Positions 34,256 through 43,348 of a stretch of DNA of 64,000 nt are shown here, piece after piece. Source of the DNA: M3007 sp040397785. GTDB taxonomy: Bacteria > Bacteroidota > Bacteroidia > Chitinophagales > Saprospiraceae. Both the position numbers and the translations under genes were made by a program. The stretch's first letter is position 1; each line of letters starts with the position of its first letter. The DNA lies in the NCBI GenBank assembly GCA_040397785.1, contig JBBAVI010000009.1, positions 29,486 through 93,485 on the forward strand, given 5' to 3'. The notes below the pieces were generated by a model. The model was not told the origin of the DNA. It did no database searches and saw only the letters and a list, made by a program, of their open reading frames with translations.

Positions 34256-35322
34256 TTTTGCTTGATCCAGATTTCTTTTGCACCGGTAAGGTCCTGCAAA
34301 GCAATCATTTTTTGCTGAATTTCTTGCATATTTTGATAATGAAACTGTACCCCTACTTGATACCCTTTTTTCTGGGAAAGATATACCTCATACCCAGCCT
34401 TTTTCAGGGTTTGGATCGTGCGATCGGCATTGGTTTTTTCCTGCAAGGTGGCAATGATCAAAACACAGGTGCGGCCTTTTTTAGCGTCCTTCAGTGTTTC
34501 ACGGCGCGCATCTTCTACTTTTTGGGCCACCGATTCTTTCACTTGTTGGTCTAAATCATCGCCTTTGGGGGTGGAAGGTTCTTTTAGAGCAGGTGCCACG
34601 TTGGTTTTACTTGCTTTTGAAGGCTCGGGCGTGACGACATTACTTTTCTCCGTTTTCTCTTTATCCTGTTTGGCAACAGGCGATTTTGCAAGTTTATGTT
34701 CCCGCAGCCACCAAACACCAGCAATAATGCCCAATAAAAGCAACAACGACCCTATTGCGCCCCACAGCGAAATACGTCCGGCGGGTTTGGCAGGTGATGA
34801 ATTGTACACGGGCAAATCGGGGGCCGCTACAGGCTTGCTTGCATTGACCGCCGTAGCCATTGGAATCAAATCGGGCGCTTTTTCGGAAACCTCCCGTGAG
34901 CGGGCTATTGGAGAAAACTGCAAGGGTGGAAGTCCAAAAGATTCGGTGCTATAATTGGTAGCATCGGGCAAAAACTGAATTTTTTGTACATAATTTTTGT
35001 ACAAACGGCCTACTCCGGGTAACGTTACGATTTCGCGTTGATTCAATAAATCGCGCATTTTTTCCACAAAATCGGCTAATGCGCGCCGTGCATCTTCGTC
35101 TGGGATGCCATGCGTGCTGGCAATATCTTCCACTAAAATACCATCGTCGAGGGTCAGGTTTTCGCTAAAAGTGAGGGATTTATGCGGTGGATTAACCACA
35201 CCACCTACATAATCGACGTTGGCGGTAGACTTCACAGCAGTAAAACCACCAAAATCCGGAATATGGAGGGTGTCATGGAGAAACAACAGTTTTTCTATAT
35301 GTGCAGGAATATCAATTTGCAT
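34252..35322 (-). CDS. HU-CCDC81 and SPOR domain membrane protein
   Basis: The 356-residue protein has two prokaryotic HU-like CCDC81 domains in tandem (about 1-70, IEKLLFLHDTLHIPDFGGF, and about 75-130, TLPGVGRLYKNYVQKIQF), a linker, a single membrane helix (about 182-203, LWGAIGSLLLLLGIIAGVWWL), a Lys/Pro-rich periplasmic linker and a C-terminal SPOR domain (about 280-355, VLIIATLQEKTNADRTIQTL) that binds denuded peptidoglycan at division sites. In Bacteroidota this architecture is common and probably ties envelope or division sites to cytoplasmic components. It is first in the operon with mce and the helicase-nuclease gene. Confidence 0.88.
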   Translation of the reverse strand: MQIDIPAHIEKLLFLHDTLHIPDFGGFTAVKSTANVDYVGGVVNPPHKSLTFSENLTLDDGILVEDIASTHGIPDEDARRALADFVEKMRDLLNQREIVTLPGVGRLYKNYVQKIQFLPDATNYSTESFGLPPLQFSPIARSREVSEKAPDLIPMATAVNASKPVAAPDLPVYNSSPAKPAGRISLWGAIGSLLLLLGIIAGVWWLREHKLAKSPVAKQDKEKTEKSNVVTPEPSKASKTNVAPALKEPSTPKGDDLDQQVKESVAQKVEDARRETLKDAKKGRTCVLIIATLQEKTNADRTIQTLKKAGYEVYLSQKKGYQVGVQFHYQNMQEIQQKMIALQDLTGAKEIWIKQK

Positions 35323-35450
35323 AATACAAAAATCAAATGTGGGGAAAGTACAGGTTAGAAAAAAGCAACCCCGAAAAGCAAAACTGTCTTGACACGACGA
35401 TTAAAATGGATGAATAAAAATGTATTGCAATTTTGCTGCCAAAATCGACG

Positions 35451-35458
35451 CAAAAGTA
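35451..35458 (-). promoter_or_regulatory. -7 box of the HU/SPOR-mce-helicase operon
   Basis: TACTTTTG on the minus strand fits TAnnTTTG, 128 bases before the start at 35322. The leader is long, and no clear -33 box was seen. Confidence 0.4.
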
Positions 35459-35565
35459 GGGCTTTCTTAAAAATGACTTGGGGTTAATGTACATGAAACC
35501 GACTTTTGTTGAATAATTTTAGCGAACAAGCTTTTTATCATGCCTTAAAAACAATAATTACTGTG

Positions 35566-35573
35566 TAATTTTG
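35566..35573 (+). promoter_or_regulatory. -7 box of the NrtR-like gene
   Basis: TAATTTTG fits the consensus and lies 25 bases before the ATG at 35599. Confidence 0.45.
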
Positions 35574-35598
35574 CCTCCTACTACAGACAACAAATAAA

Positions 35599-36294
35599 AT
35601 GAGCGAAGTCGAAAGCTTCTTTAAATCGGCTTTTTCGGTTGACAATGTCATATTTGGGTTCGACGAAGGAGATCTCAAGGTGCTTTTGATTCAACGGGGA
35701 GCGGCGCCTTATAAAGGGAAATGGGCGCTTCCGGGCGATTTGGTGTACCCAAATGAAGATCTTGATACCGCAGCAGCAAGGGTATTGGAGCAATTAACCG
35801 GTTTACGCAATGTTTACCTTGAACAGGTAAAGACGTTCGGAGCTGTAGACCGCCATCCGTTGGGCAGGGTGATCACTATCGCGTATTATTCGCTGATCAA
35901 AATTTCAGATTATGCTGTGACTCCAGCCTCTTTTGCCCAGTCGGCCAAATGGCATTCGGTCACCCGTGTATCAGAGCTCGCATTTGACCATAATGAAATC
36001 CTGGATAGTTGCCTCAAACGCCTCAAACGCAAAGTGCGGATGTCGCCCGTAGGCTTTGAGTTGCTCCCTCCCAAATTTACGCTCACCGAGTTACAACACC
36101 TTTACGAATCCGTCCTCAACCCTGTTAATGGTTTGGATAAACGCAATTTTCGAAAAAAAATACTGTCCATGAACTTGCTGGTAGAACTCACCGAATCGCA
36201 AGCAGGCGTGGCACATCGGCCTGCTAAACTATACCAGTTTGATCAGGACAAATACGAGGAATTCGTTGCGGAAGGGTTTAGTTTTGATATTTAG
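35599..36294 (+). CDS. NrtR-like Nudix transcriptional regulator
   Basis: The 231-residue protein has an N-terminal Nudix fold (about 15-145, FGFDEGDLKVLLIQRGAAPYKGKWALPGD) whose Nudix box is degenerate (VLEQLTGLRN where the catalytic R-E-x2-E-E should be), as in NrtR-type ligand sensors. A C-terminal winged helix follows (about 155-225, FTLTELQHLYESVLNPVNGLDKRNFRKKIL). NrtR proteins sense ADP-ribose or related sugars and repress NAD or sugar-use genes. No NAD gene is adjacent, so the target genes lie elsewhere and the ligand is unknown. Confidence 0.85.
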   Translation: MSEVESFFKSAFSVDNVIFGFDEGDLKVLLIQRGAAPYKGKWALPGDLVYPNEDLDTAAARVLEQLTGLRNVYLEQVKTFGAVDRHPLGRVITIAYYSLIKISDYAVTPASFAQSAKWHSVTRVSELAFDHNEILDSCLKRLKRKVRMSPVGFELLPPKFTLTELQHLYESVLNPVNGLDKRNFRKKILSMNLLVELTESQAGVAHRPAKLYQFDQDKYEEFVAEGFSFDI

Positions 36295-36695
36295 TGATGA
36301 ATGATGAGTGATGAATGATGAATTGCAATTAAATAATTAACAATCAAACAAATACAAAAAATAAAATAATCAATAAATAACTAAACTTCGGAGAAATAAC
36401 GCATTTGTAGAAAAGCCTGAAGGGCTGAAATGATTATAAAATCCTACCGACTTCGGAGAAGTCACGCATATGTAGAAAACAACCAACAACCGATGCCTTC
36501 TGACTTCGGAGAAGTCATGCATTTGTAGAAAACGACAAACAACCAATTCCTTCTGACTTCGGAGAAGTCATGCATTTGTATCAATTGTATCAATTGGCAT
36601 GCCCAAATTTAGTTGATTTTGTGCGTTGATATTCAACTCCTTTTTGTCAACCATATTTGGGCATGTCCAAACTAACAACTAACAACTAACAACTA
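36295..36695. repeat. Intergenic repeat cluster with 53-base hairpin array
   Basis: Four copies of a unit starting (GA)CTTCGGAGAA begin near 36384, 36449, 36502 and 36555; the last three are exactly 53 bases apart. Copies 2-4 carry the hairpin GACTTC-GGA-GAAGTC followed by a conserved (A/T)TGTAGAAAA tail. A short ATGA-rich repeat lies at 36296-36321. A 13-bp inverted repeat (GGCATGCCCAAAT at 36597-36609, inverse at 36654-36666 with one change) and a tandem AACTAAC run (36670-36695) complete the cluster. No gene was found. Confidence 0.85.
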
Positions 36696-38867
36696 TCAAT
36701 TAAACAACACTTTCCCCGAACCCGTCACCGCACCATCTTCCACCATGCGGAAAAGATACATGCCCGCAGGCAAATTGGAGCGCTCCAAAATACCATTGGT
36801 TCCTGGCGCGATTTCCAAAACATGCGCCAATTTTCCATCAAGATGGTATAATTCCAGGCGGGTTACCACAGCGGTTGGTGTATTGCGCTGAAAAATGCAA
36901 CGGTCTGCCGCCGGATTTCCAAGCACATTCCATCGGGTAAGCGCGGCTGTTTTAGGCTGACTGACCTGTACCGACAACCGGCCAATGTTATGCCATACCG
37001 TATCGGTAATGATGGGTGCATTAAAATCAAAATAAATGGCCGCTGCGTTCTGAATCAACGTACCATCGGGTAAATCGGCTGCCTGATCGATAAAAAACTG
37101 AAACCAGCCGCTGGAGGCCGCCTTATTGGTGAAGGTATCCGGCAAAATGATTGGATCAAAAACCACGTCTAAAGTATGGTCTAGCAATTGCCAAGTGAAC
37201 GGATGGGACGCTGCGCCCGGACGGAAATGAAGGGGATTGAGTGTATTGGGCAGCACATCGCGCAACAACACCCTGAATGCGGTATCATTGCCGGTATTTT
37301 GGAAATGAATAACGTATTCCAAGGAGGCATTGGCAGGCAAAATATGGTCTGGTCCCACGCCGGTTGGGAAGGCAAACTTGCCATTCGGATCATAAGAGCC
37401 CACCACGTCCCGGCATTTTTTATCATGGTCCAGGTCGGGATCATCCAACCAGTACATATTGGCTTGTCCGGGTGTTAGGCCGCTGCACCCTTCCAGGAAT
37501 ACCGTTGTGCGCGCACCGGTATCATCGCGGTCCGATTCCAGGCGCCAGGTTTCGCCCGCAGCAGGATAGGAAAGGGTGAAAGAAGCGCCATTGTCGAGGG
37601 TATAGGTTTGGGTAGCAACGAGTTGATCGTTTTTATACACCAGGTATTTAAATGGAGTTAAGGTGGGCGCACCACCTTTGTTGGTCAGGGTAAATTGCAC
37701 GGTGGAGTCACCGACACATTCCGCCTGTAGTCTTATTTTAGGGTGGGAAATGGCCACTTCTGGACAAGGATTGCTTATTTTTACATAAGACTCGAAACAA
37801 AGGGTTCGTCCAAACAGGCCATTGTTACACGGAGGGCGGACTAAAAAAGTTAATTTATTGAACTCCAAGGGACCCAGGTTGCCGACTTCAAAGATTAAAG
37901 TGTCGCCTTGTTGGGTAAAGGGAAAATTTTCAGGCTTTTCTAAAATTTCAAGTTCATTGGGAATCACGACCGCCACCCGCATGTTTTCGGCCGGAATGGT
38001 GCCGTAATTGCCGTATTTCACCACCAATTTGCTGGTAAGGCAGGCGCGTAAAAAAGGCGCAGGGCCCAGTTCAACGGTTGCAATAGGGCATTGTACCAAG
38101 GGCTTTAGGACGAAATTGACGGTATCGGTTTGCTGAAGGGAATCGACCGACACAAGCACCGAATCCGTACATACTTCCCAGGCGCCACCGGGTATGGGCA
38201 ACACCGAAATTACCACATCACTGGTATCCTGTTGGTAAAAAGCAAAAGATCCATCTGCCTGGGTGGGTATCACAAACCCATAATTTCCTGTTTTTACAAT
38301 CGACACATTGGATGCAGGCAAATCAGTGGAATCAGAGACGCAATCATTGTTTTGATCGATTCGGACCGTACCCGTTATTTTACCTCCGGTATCCGGGTCG
38401 CCTACACCTGAAGCAATGGAAATATTATAATCGCAGGCATCGGATACAAAACCATCAACAACCAGGAAATACTGCTTTCCAGCAACCAGGTTGGGGTACG
38501 TCAATATCAATGGTTCGGAAATTCCGCCTGCAGTTCCTGGCACACAAGTGAGGGCCTCTGCAGTGCACGACTCCATCAAAGCAATTTGAAGCCCATCGCC
38601 GTTTGCACAATTGGAAGCAATAACAGTCAAATTAAGCGGATCACCTGATGCTATAAATCCAAACCATTGATCATTGTGCACCACAATTTGTCCACAAATG
38701 GTATTTGAAAAATCGCCCGTTGCGAAGGTATTATTCCATGTTTTACCCTCAAGGGTGTTTTTATCAAATATGCAAACATCCGCATTAAAACAACTTTCAG
38801 CAGGAAAACACTGGGAAAACAACAGGTGGGTGGTAAACAGCAAAGGTAGAAGAAGCAGGTTTTTCAT
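36696..38867 (-). CDS. T9SS-sorted surface protein with DUF11-like module
   Basis: The 723-residue protein starts at the ATG at 38867, which opens a signal peptide (LLLLPLLFTTHLLFSQ). The N-terminal 160 residues form a beta-sandwich typical of Bacteroidota surface proteins. A Cna-B/SdrD-like segment follows (ITGTVRIDQNNDCVSDSTDLPASNVSIV). The next part (YGTIPAENMRVAVVIPNELE, SYDPNGKFAFPTGVG, YVIHFQNTGNDTAFRVLLRD, AAIYFDFNAPIITD) is the same module as in the gene at 17493. A T9SS type A sorting domain ends it (RLELYHLDGKLAHVL, LPAGMYLFRMVE). It is secreted to the cell surface, function unknown. Confidence 0.85.
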   Translation of the reverse strand: MKNLLLLPLLFTTHLLFSQCFPAESCFNADVCIFDKNTLEGKTWNNTFATGDFSNTICGQIVVHNDQWFGFIASGDPLNLTVIASNCANGDGLQIALMESCTAEALTCVPGTAGGISEPLILTYPNLVAGKQYFLVVDGFVSDACDYNISIASGVGDPDTGGKITGTVRIDQNNDCVSDSTDLPASNVSIVKTGNYGFVIPTQADGSFAFYQQDTSDVVISVLPIPGGAWEVCTDSVLVSVDSLQQTDTVNFVLKPLVQCPIATVELGPAPFLRACLTSKLVVKYGNYGTIPAENMRVAVVIPNELEILEKPENFPFTQQGDTLIFEVGNLGPLEFNKLTFLVRPPCNNGLFGRTLCFESYVKISNPCPEVAISHPKIRLQAECVGDSTVQFTLTNKGGAPTLTPFKYLVYKNDQLVATQTYTLDNGASFTLSYPAAGETWRLESDRDDTGARTTVFLEGCSGLTPGQANMYWLDDPDLDHDKKCRDVVGSYDPNGKFAFPTGVGPDHILPANASLEYVIHFQNTGNDTAFRVLLRDVLPNTLNPLHFRPGAASHPFTWQLLDHTLDVVFDPIILPDTFTNKAASSGWFQFFIDQAADLPDGTLIQNAAAIYFDFNAPIITDTVWHNIGRLSVQVSQPKTAALTRWNVLGNPAADRCIFQRNTPTAVVTRLELYHLDGKLAHVLEIAPGTNGILERSNLPAGMYLFRMVEDGAVTGSGKVLFN

Positions 38868-38891
38868 CGTATTATGGGTTGATTTACGTGC

Positions 38892-38899
38892 CAAAGATA
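38892..38899 (-). promoter_or_regulatory. -7 box of the T9SS gene
   Basis: TATCTTTG on the minus strand, 24 bases before the start at 38867, the same octamer as before the other large T9SS gene. Confidence 0.45.
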
Positions 38900-38955
38900 A
38901 ATCAATCCAATGAGACGCCCCAATTTCCTTTTGCTGCTTTTTGGCAAATCAGCCA

Positions 38956-39846
38956 CTATGCTTTTTCAATCTTCACAGAAGTCATGGTTAAAGCACCGCC
39001 CACGGCAGAGTCGTTGAAAAAAGTTGGTTTTTCGTCCTTATCTTGCAGAGCCAGTACATACAACAGGGGCAAATAATGCTCCGGGGTAGGAATCGCCAAA
39101 TCAAACGCTTTACCCTGCGCCTTGAAATTAATCAAATCGGTATGATCGCCCGAAAGGATGCACGCCTTCATTTTATCATTGGCTTCTATGGCCCAATCGA
39201 AGCCGAAACCGGTTTCATTGAGGCGATTCCAGGCTACTTTCCCCAGGTTGTGTACCATGTTACCGCTTCCAATAATGAGTACGCCTTTTTTGCGCAAAGC
39301 CGATAATTGGCGCGCCAGATCGTAATGGTACTGCGCTGGCTGTGTATAGTCGAGGCTCAATTGAATCACTGGCACATCGGCCTTCGGGTACAAATGCTTA
39401 ATGACCGACCAAGCACCGTGATCGAGGCCCCATTGTTCGTCCAATCCCACGTCGGTTTTTGTAACCAGGGTTTGCATTTCTTTGGCCAATACCGGACTCC
39501 CGGGCGCCGGATATGCTACATCAAACAATGCCTGCGGAAATCCGCCAAAGTCGTGGATGGTGGGTGGTTTTTCCATTGCCGTAACAAATGTGCCCTTGGT
39601 TTCCCAATGTGCTGACACACAAACAATTGCATTGGGTGTTGGAATATCCTCCCCCATTGTTCGGAAACCGCGTACAAAGTCATTTTCATCAATGGCATTC
39701 ATAGGACTACCGTGCCCCATAAACAACACCGGCATTTGCGCGGAATCGTTGAAGGATTCGGTCATTTTATTCAAACTGCTCAATTTCATGGCTGCACCGG
39801 CTACTGGCAAAATTGCCAGGGTTTTGAGAAAATCCTTGCGCTTCAC
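38956..39846 (-). CDS. DODA-type extradiol dioxygenase (YgiD-like)
   Basis: The 296-residue protein belongs to the class III extradiol ring-cleavage dioxygenase family: VLFMGHGSPMNAID, VCVSAHWETKGTF and GLDHGAWSVIKHLYP give the His metal ligands, and LIIGSGNMVHNLG the distal His motif. The best-known relative, YgiD, opens 4,5-DOPA. The first 30 residues (KDFLKTLAILPVAGAAMKLSS) look like an export or Tat-like leader but have no twin arginine, so location is uncertain. The natural substrate is not known. It is transcribed in the same direction as the YgjP-like and serC genes. Confidence 0.85.
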   Translation of the reverse strand: MKRKDFLKTLAILPVAGAAMKLSSLNKMTESFNDSAQMPVLFMGHGSPMNAIDENDFVRGFRTMGEDIPTPNAIVCVSAHWETKGTFVTAMEKPPTIHDFGGFPQALFDVAYPAPGSPVLAKEMQTLVTKTDVGLDEQWGLDHGAWSVIKHLYPKADVPVIQLSLDYTQPAQYHYDLARQLSALRKKGVLIIGSGNMVHNLGKVAWNRLNETGFGFDWAIEANDKMKACILSGDHTDLINFKAQGKAFDLAIPTPEHYLPLLYVLALQDKDEKPTFFNDSAVGGALTMTSVKIEKA

Positions 39847-39904
39847 GGGCTAATTTTTTAGAGCCTATAAAATTTATATTTTTCACTAATATGACAGTCT
39901 TTTT

Positions 39905-40651
39905 TCAAAAATCACACGCATTTCTATGCTTTTTCAACCATTTTTCCTTTTCCTGATAATCGGGCATATGCTTTTCAACTAAAGCCCAAAAACGATCCGA
40001 ATGGTTGAGTTCCACTAAATGCGCCAATTCGTGCAAAATCACGTAATCCTGTACCTCTTGGGGCGCAAAAAGGAGACGAGTCGATAAATTGACATTGCCC
40101 TTGGAGGAGCAACTGCCCCAATTGGAATGATTGTATTTCAGGTTGACGCTTTGGATGGGCTTTTTAAAAGTGCGGTCGTTCCAATCCAGCACCCGGTGCG
40201 TGATTTCTGCCTGAAAATCGCGGGCAACGATCCGGCTGAGCAAGGTTTTGGTCACCCTCGAACGCTGCCAGTCATTCAATTTGGGGTTAATTTCCAAACT
40301 GATCGTATCGCCAATCATTTTCGCGGTGTTGGTAGCCCGGTCTTTGAAGGCAATATCGAGCACATATTTTCGATTGCCTACCTGGAGGATTTCGCCGTGC
40401 TGATGTATTTTCCCAAAAAAAGCCGCACGTAATTCGGGCTTTTGCGCCAATGCGCCCTTGACCCAATCCCGGCAGGCATCCAAATGCTCCTGAATGGTAG
40501 TTTCGATAGCATTGACGGGCAGGCGCATCCGGATGGAACGCGAACTCAAACTATAACGATGCCCACGCAACAAATCCAACGCGATCGTTACCGGAAGCGC
40601 CGTGCCGTCAATATGTATTAATCGTTTGATTGTTCTCTTTTTTTGAAGCAT
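39905..40651 (-). CDS. YgjP-like (DUF45) metallopeptidase domain protein
   Basis: The 248-residue protein, starting at the ATG at 40651 just after the serC stop, has a C-terminal zinc-peptidase-like motif H-E-L-A-H (VILHELAHLVELNHSDRFWALVEKHMP) with the distal His in LNHS. The body matches DUF45/YgjP-like proteins (SRSIRMRLP, NWGSCSSKGNVNLSTRLLFAP). A start seven codons upstream (40672) would overlap serC by 20 bases. YgjP-type proteins are predicted metalloproteases whose substrates are not known. It is probably cotranscribed with serC. Confidence 0.85.
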   Translation of the reverse strand: MLQKKRTIKRLIHIDGTALPVTIALDLLRGHRYSLSSRSIRMRLPVNAIETTIQEHLDACRDWVKGALAQKPELRAAFFGKIHQHGEILQVGNRKYVLDIAFKDRATNTAKMIGDTISLEINPKLNDWQRSRVTKTLLSRIVARDFQAEITHRVLDWNDRTFKKPIQSVNLKYNHSNWGSCSSKGNVNLSTRLLFAPQEVQDYVILHELAHLVELNHSDRFWALVEKHMPDYQEKEKWLKKHRNACDF

Positions 40652-40652
40652 T

Positions 40653-41729
40653 TTATCCTTTGCGACGTGCAAAATCCTGCATCAAATCCACCAAAGCTTG
40701 TACACTTGATTTTTGCATCGCGTTGTAGGTGCTCGCGCGGAAACCACCTACCGAACGATGCCCTTGAAGACCGACCATGCCGTTGGCTTCTGTTTCTGCC
40801 AAAAACTCCTTTTCGAGGGCAGCATATTTTTCCTCCATCACATAACAAATATTCATCAAGGAGCGGTCTTCCTTCGCAACGGTGCCTTTGAACAGCGGAT
40901 TTGCGTCAATTTCGGTATATAACAGCGCCGCTTTCGTTTTGTTTTTGCGCTGAATTGCTGACAGTCCACCTTGTTTTTTCAACCAACGCAAGGTCAGCAT
41001 GGATACATAAATCGGGAAAACCGGTGGTGTGTTGTACATCGAGTTTTCTTTGATAAACGTACGGTAATCCAACATGGCAGGCAGATGGCGTTTTACCGTG
41101 CCCAGCATGTCTTCACGCACAATCACCACGGTCGTACCAGCCGGACCCAGGTTTTTTTGAGCGCCCGCATAGATCAAACCGAATGGGGAAACATCGACCG
41201 GACGGCTTAAAAAATCGGAAGACATGTCACAAACAATCGGCACCGGAGATTTCGGAAATTTGTGCAATTGTGTTCCGAAAATGGTGTTATTGCTCGTCAA
41301 ATGCAGGTATTTTGCATCCTTTGGAATTTTATACCCCTTTGGAATGAAGGTATAATTTTGGTCTTTTGAAGATGCCAACACTTCTACCTTGCCAAAACCT
41401 TTTGCTTCTTTGATGGCTTTGTTGGCCCAGGTACCGGTATCGGTGTACACGGCGGTTTCATCTTCGTTGAGCAAATTCATGGGTGCCATAAAAAACTGGG
41501 CGCTGGCACCGCCGGTAAGCCAAAGCACCTTGTATTCTGGTGGTAAACTCAGAATTTCGGTCATTAACGCATTGGCCTCTTCAATCACCGCCGTAAATTC
41601 TGGTCCGCGGTGTGAAAGTTCCAGTAAACTTAGGTCGATGCCTTGATAATTGGCAACTGCTTTTGCCGCTTCTTTAAATACGGAGGCTGGTAAAATGGCA
41701 GGACCAGCTGAGAAATTGTGTTTTTTCAT
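40653..41729 (-). CDS. serC: Phosphoserine aminotransferase
   Basis: The 358-residue protein starts at the ATG at 41729 (MKKHNFSAGPAILP). It makes 3-phosphoserine from 3-phosphohydroxypyruvate and glutamate in serine synthesis, and also serves pyridoxal phosphate synthesis. Landmarks are the N-terminal NFSAGPA, LWLTGGASAQFFMAP, VCDMSSDFLSRPVD and the PLP-lysine in YAGAQKNLGPAG. The length is normal. A TACTTTTG box lies 35 bases before the start. Confidence 0.96.
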   Translation of the reverse strand: MKKHNFSAGPAILPASVFKEAAKAVANYQGIDLSLLELSHRGPEFTAVIEEANALMTEILSLPPEYKVLWLTGGASAQFFMAPMNLLNEDETAVYTDTGTWANKAIKEAKGFGKVEVLASSKDQNYTFIPKGYKIPKDAKYLHLTSNNTIFGTQLHKFPKSPVPIVCDMSSDFLSRPVDVSPFGLIYAGAQKNLGPAGTTVVIVREDMLGTVKRHLPAMLDYRTFIKENSMYNTPPVFPIYVSMLTLRWLKKQGGLSAIQRKNKTKAALLYTEIDANPLFKGTVAKEDRSLMNICYVMEEKYAALEKEFLAETEANGMVGLQGHRSVGGFRASTYNAMQKSSVQALVDLMQDFARRKG

Positions 41730-41763
41730 GGAAGTGCGATATAGATCGTGCTTGGTTCGGGCG

Positions 41764-41771
41764 CAAAAGTA
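41764..41771 (-). promoter_or_regulatory. -7 box of serC
   Basis: TACTTTTG on the minus strand lies 35 bases before the start at 41729. Confidence 0.45.
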
Positions 41772-41882
41772 AGGGTTTGTAGCGGAACTTTGAGTTGGTG
41801 GATTTTTGTCGGCACTTTTTTTGACTTTAAAGGTATTGTGACAGACCTTTGTTGCATCGAACATCCTTTCTAATATCTGAAC

Positions 41883-42335
41883 ATGAAAAACATCTTTGAA
41901 GCCGCTGTTACCGACGAAATCATCGATCGAATCAACCATTTAACCCCTGAAACGAAAGCAAAATGGGGCACCATGACGGTAGATCAAATGCTGTCACACT
42001 GTTGCGTGACCTACGAAATGTTGTATGAAGACAAGCACCCCAAACCCGGTGCTTTCTTGAAATTAATCTTGCGTTTGCTGGTAAAGTCGACGGTTGTAAA
42101 TGAGAAACCTTATAAAAAATCGTCGCAAACGGCACCTGCCTTTTTAATCAAAGGGGCCCGCGATTTTGAGGCCGAAAAAGCGCGTTTGATTGATTTTATG
42201 CAACGTACCCAAAAACAGGGTGGCGCTTATTTCGACAATAGGGAATCACATTCCTTTGGCAGCCTGAATACACAGGAGTGGAACAACATGTTTTACAAGC
42301 ATTTGGACCATCATTTGACGCAATTTGGGGTATAG
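41883..42335 (+). CDS. DUF1569 family protein
   Basis: The 150-residue protein resembles DUF1569/DinB-like proteins: ITPETKAKWG-type start (LTPETKAKWGTMTVDQMLSHC) and HSFGSLNTQEWNNMFYKHLDHHLTQFGV at the end, with conserved histidines that could bind metal. The fold is a four-helix bundle. The function is unknown. It is divergent from serC and its end lies eight bases from the end of the convergent AraC gene. Confidence 0.8.
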   Translation: MKNIFEAAVTDEIIDRINHLTPETKAKWGTMTVDQMLSHCCVTYEMLYEDKHPKPGAFLKLILRLLVKSTVVNEKPYKKSSQTAPAFLIKGARDFEAEKARLIDFMQRTQKQGGAYFDNRESHSFGSLNTQEWNNMFYKHLDHHLTQFGV

Positions 42336-42343
42336 ATGCCTTT

Positions 42344-43201
42344 TTAAACCCCAAAAATCTTTTTATAAGACAACGGATTACAACCCATTGCCTTTTTAAA
42401 TTCCTGGTTAAAATACGAAACATTGCCAAAGCCGCTCTCAAAACAGATTTCTGCGACCGATTTGTCTGTGGTAGTCAGCAATTGACAGGCGTGTTTTACC
42501 CGAAATTCGGTGAGCACATTGACCAACGTTTTGCGGGTTATTTTTCTGAAATAGCGGCAAAAGGAACTGGGTGTCAGGTTGGCCACGGCTGCCATTTGCT
42601 CCAGGCTAATATCCTCCTGATAATGGGCAATTAAATAGGCGTACACGTGCTGAAAACGCTCGGTTTCGGCCGTAGAGGGCACGAAATGCAAAAACTGCGG
42701 ATCAATGGGTTCCACTTCATCCGAAACCGCAATCATTTGCAAAATTTCAATTAAAAGTAAAAACTGCTGCAAATGAAGGGCATTCATTCCATCCTGCATC
42801 TTTACGGCAATCTCTTGGCGCACGCTGCCTTTTACCCAAATACCCGCCCCGGATTTTTGCAATAAACTTCGAATCGCACGCATTTCGGGCATTTCCCAAA
42901 ATTTTGATCCGGCAAAATCCTCCTGAAACTGAATTATACAGGCTTGTGCTTGTTGGCCCGGAACTTCGGAAGGTTCGGAAAGCCAGGTATGCGGCAAATT
43001 GGGACCCAACAATACCAAATCCCCCGATTCATAATTGGCCACTTGCCTGCCCACTAACCGCCGTCCTTGCCCCTGCTGAATGTATGTCAATTCGAGGGCC
43101 GGATGAAAATGAAGTGGGGCATCAAAACGCGTACCGCTGAATTGACGATAGAGGATGGAATGTTCGTCTGAGGCTGAAATCTGTTCGAATGTTGCCCGCA
43201 T
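42344..43201 (-). CDS. AraC family transcriptional regulator
   Basis: The 285-residue protein has an N-terminal cupin-like sensor (LHFHPALELTYIQQGQGRRLVG) and a C-terminal double helix-turn-helix (about 180-283, ISLEQMAAVANLTPSSFCRYFRKITRKTLVN and SVAEICFESGFGNVSYFNQEFKKAMGC). It is divergent from the dioxygenase gene at 43349 and probably regulates the following nitrilase and dehydrogenase genes in response to a small carboxylate or sugar. No operator was identified in the 147-base gap. Confidence 0.92.
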   Translation of the reverse strand: MRATFEQISASDEHSILYRQFSGTRFDAPLHFHPALELTYIQQGQGRRLVGRQVANYESGDLVLLGPNLPHTWLSEPSEVPGQQAQACIIQFQEDFAGSKFWEMPEMRAIRSLLQKSGAGIWVKGSVRQEIAVKMQDGMNALHLQQFLLLIEILQMIAVSDEVEPIDPQFLHFVPSTAETERFQHVYAYLIAHYQEDISLEQMAAVANLTPSSFCRYFRKITRKTLVNVLTEFRVKHACQLLTTTDKSVAEICFESGFGNVSYFNQEFKKAMGCNPLSYKKIFGV

Positions 43202-43348
43202 TTACCGTTATTTTACCTTTTTATTTTGTAATTATTGTTTTAAAAGATAAAATTACACCATTTTTTGCAAATTTCATGGTAGTCTATACTTGAAAATTGC
43301 CGTTATTTTGTCTTACAAATCTACCTTGTTCATTCACCCTTATTGATC

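Noticed and set aside
36384..36590. CRISPR-like array
   Set aside because: The parts between the hairpins are also conserved from copy to copy, so these are tandem repeats, not unique spacers; no cas genes are near.
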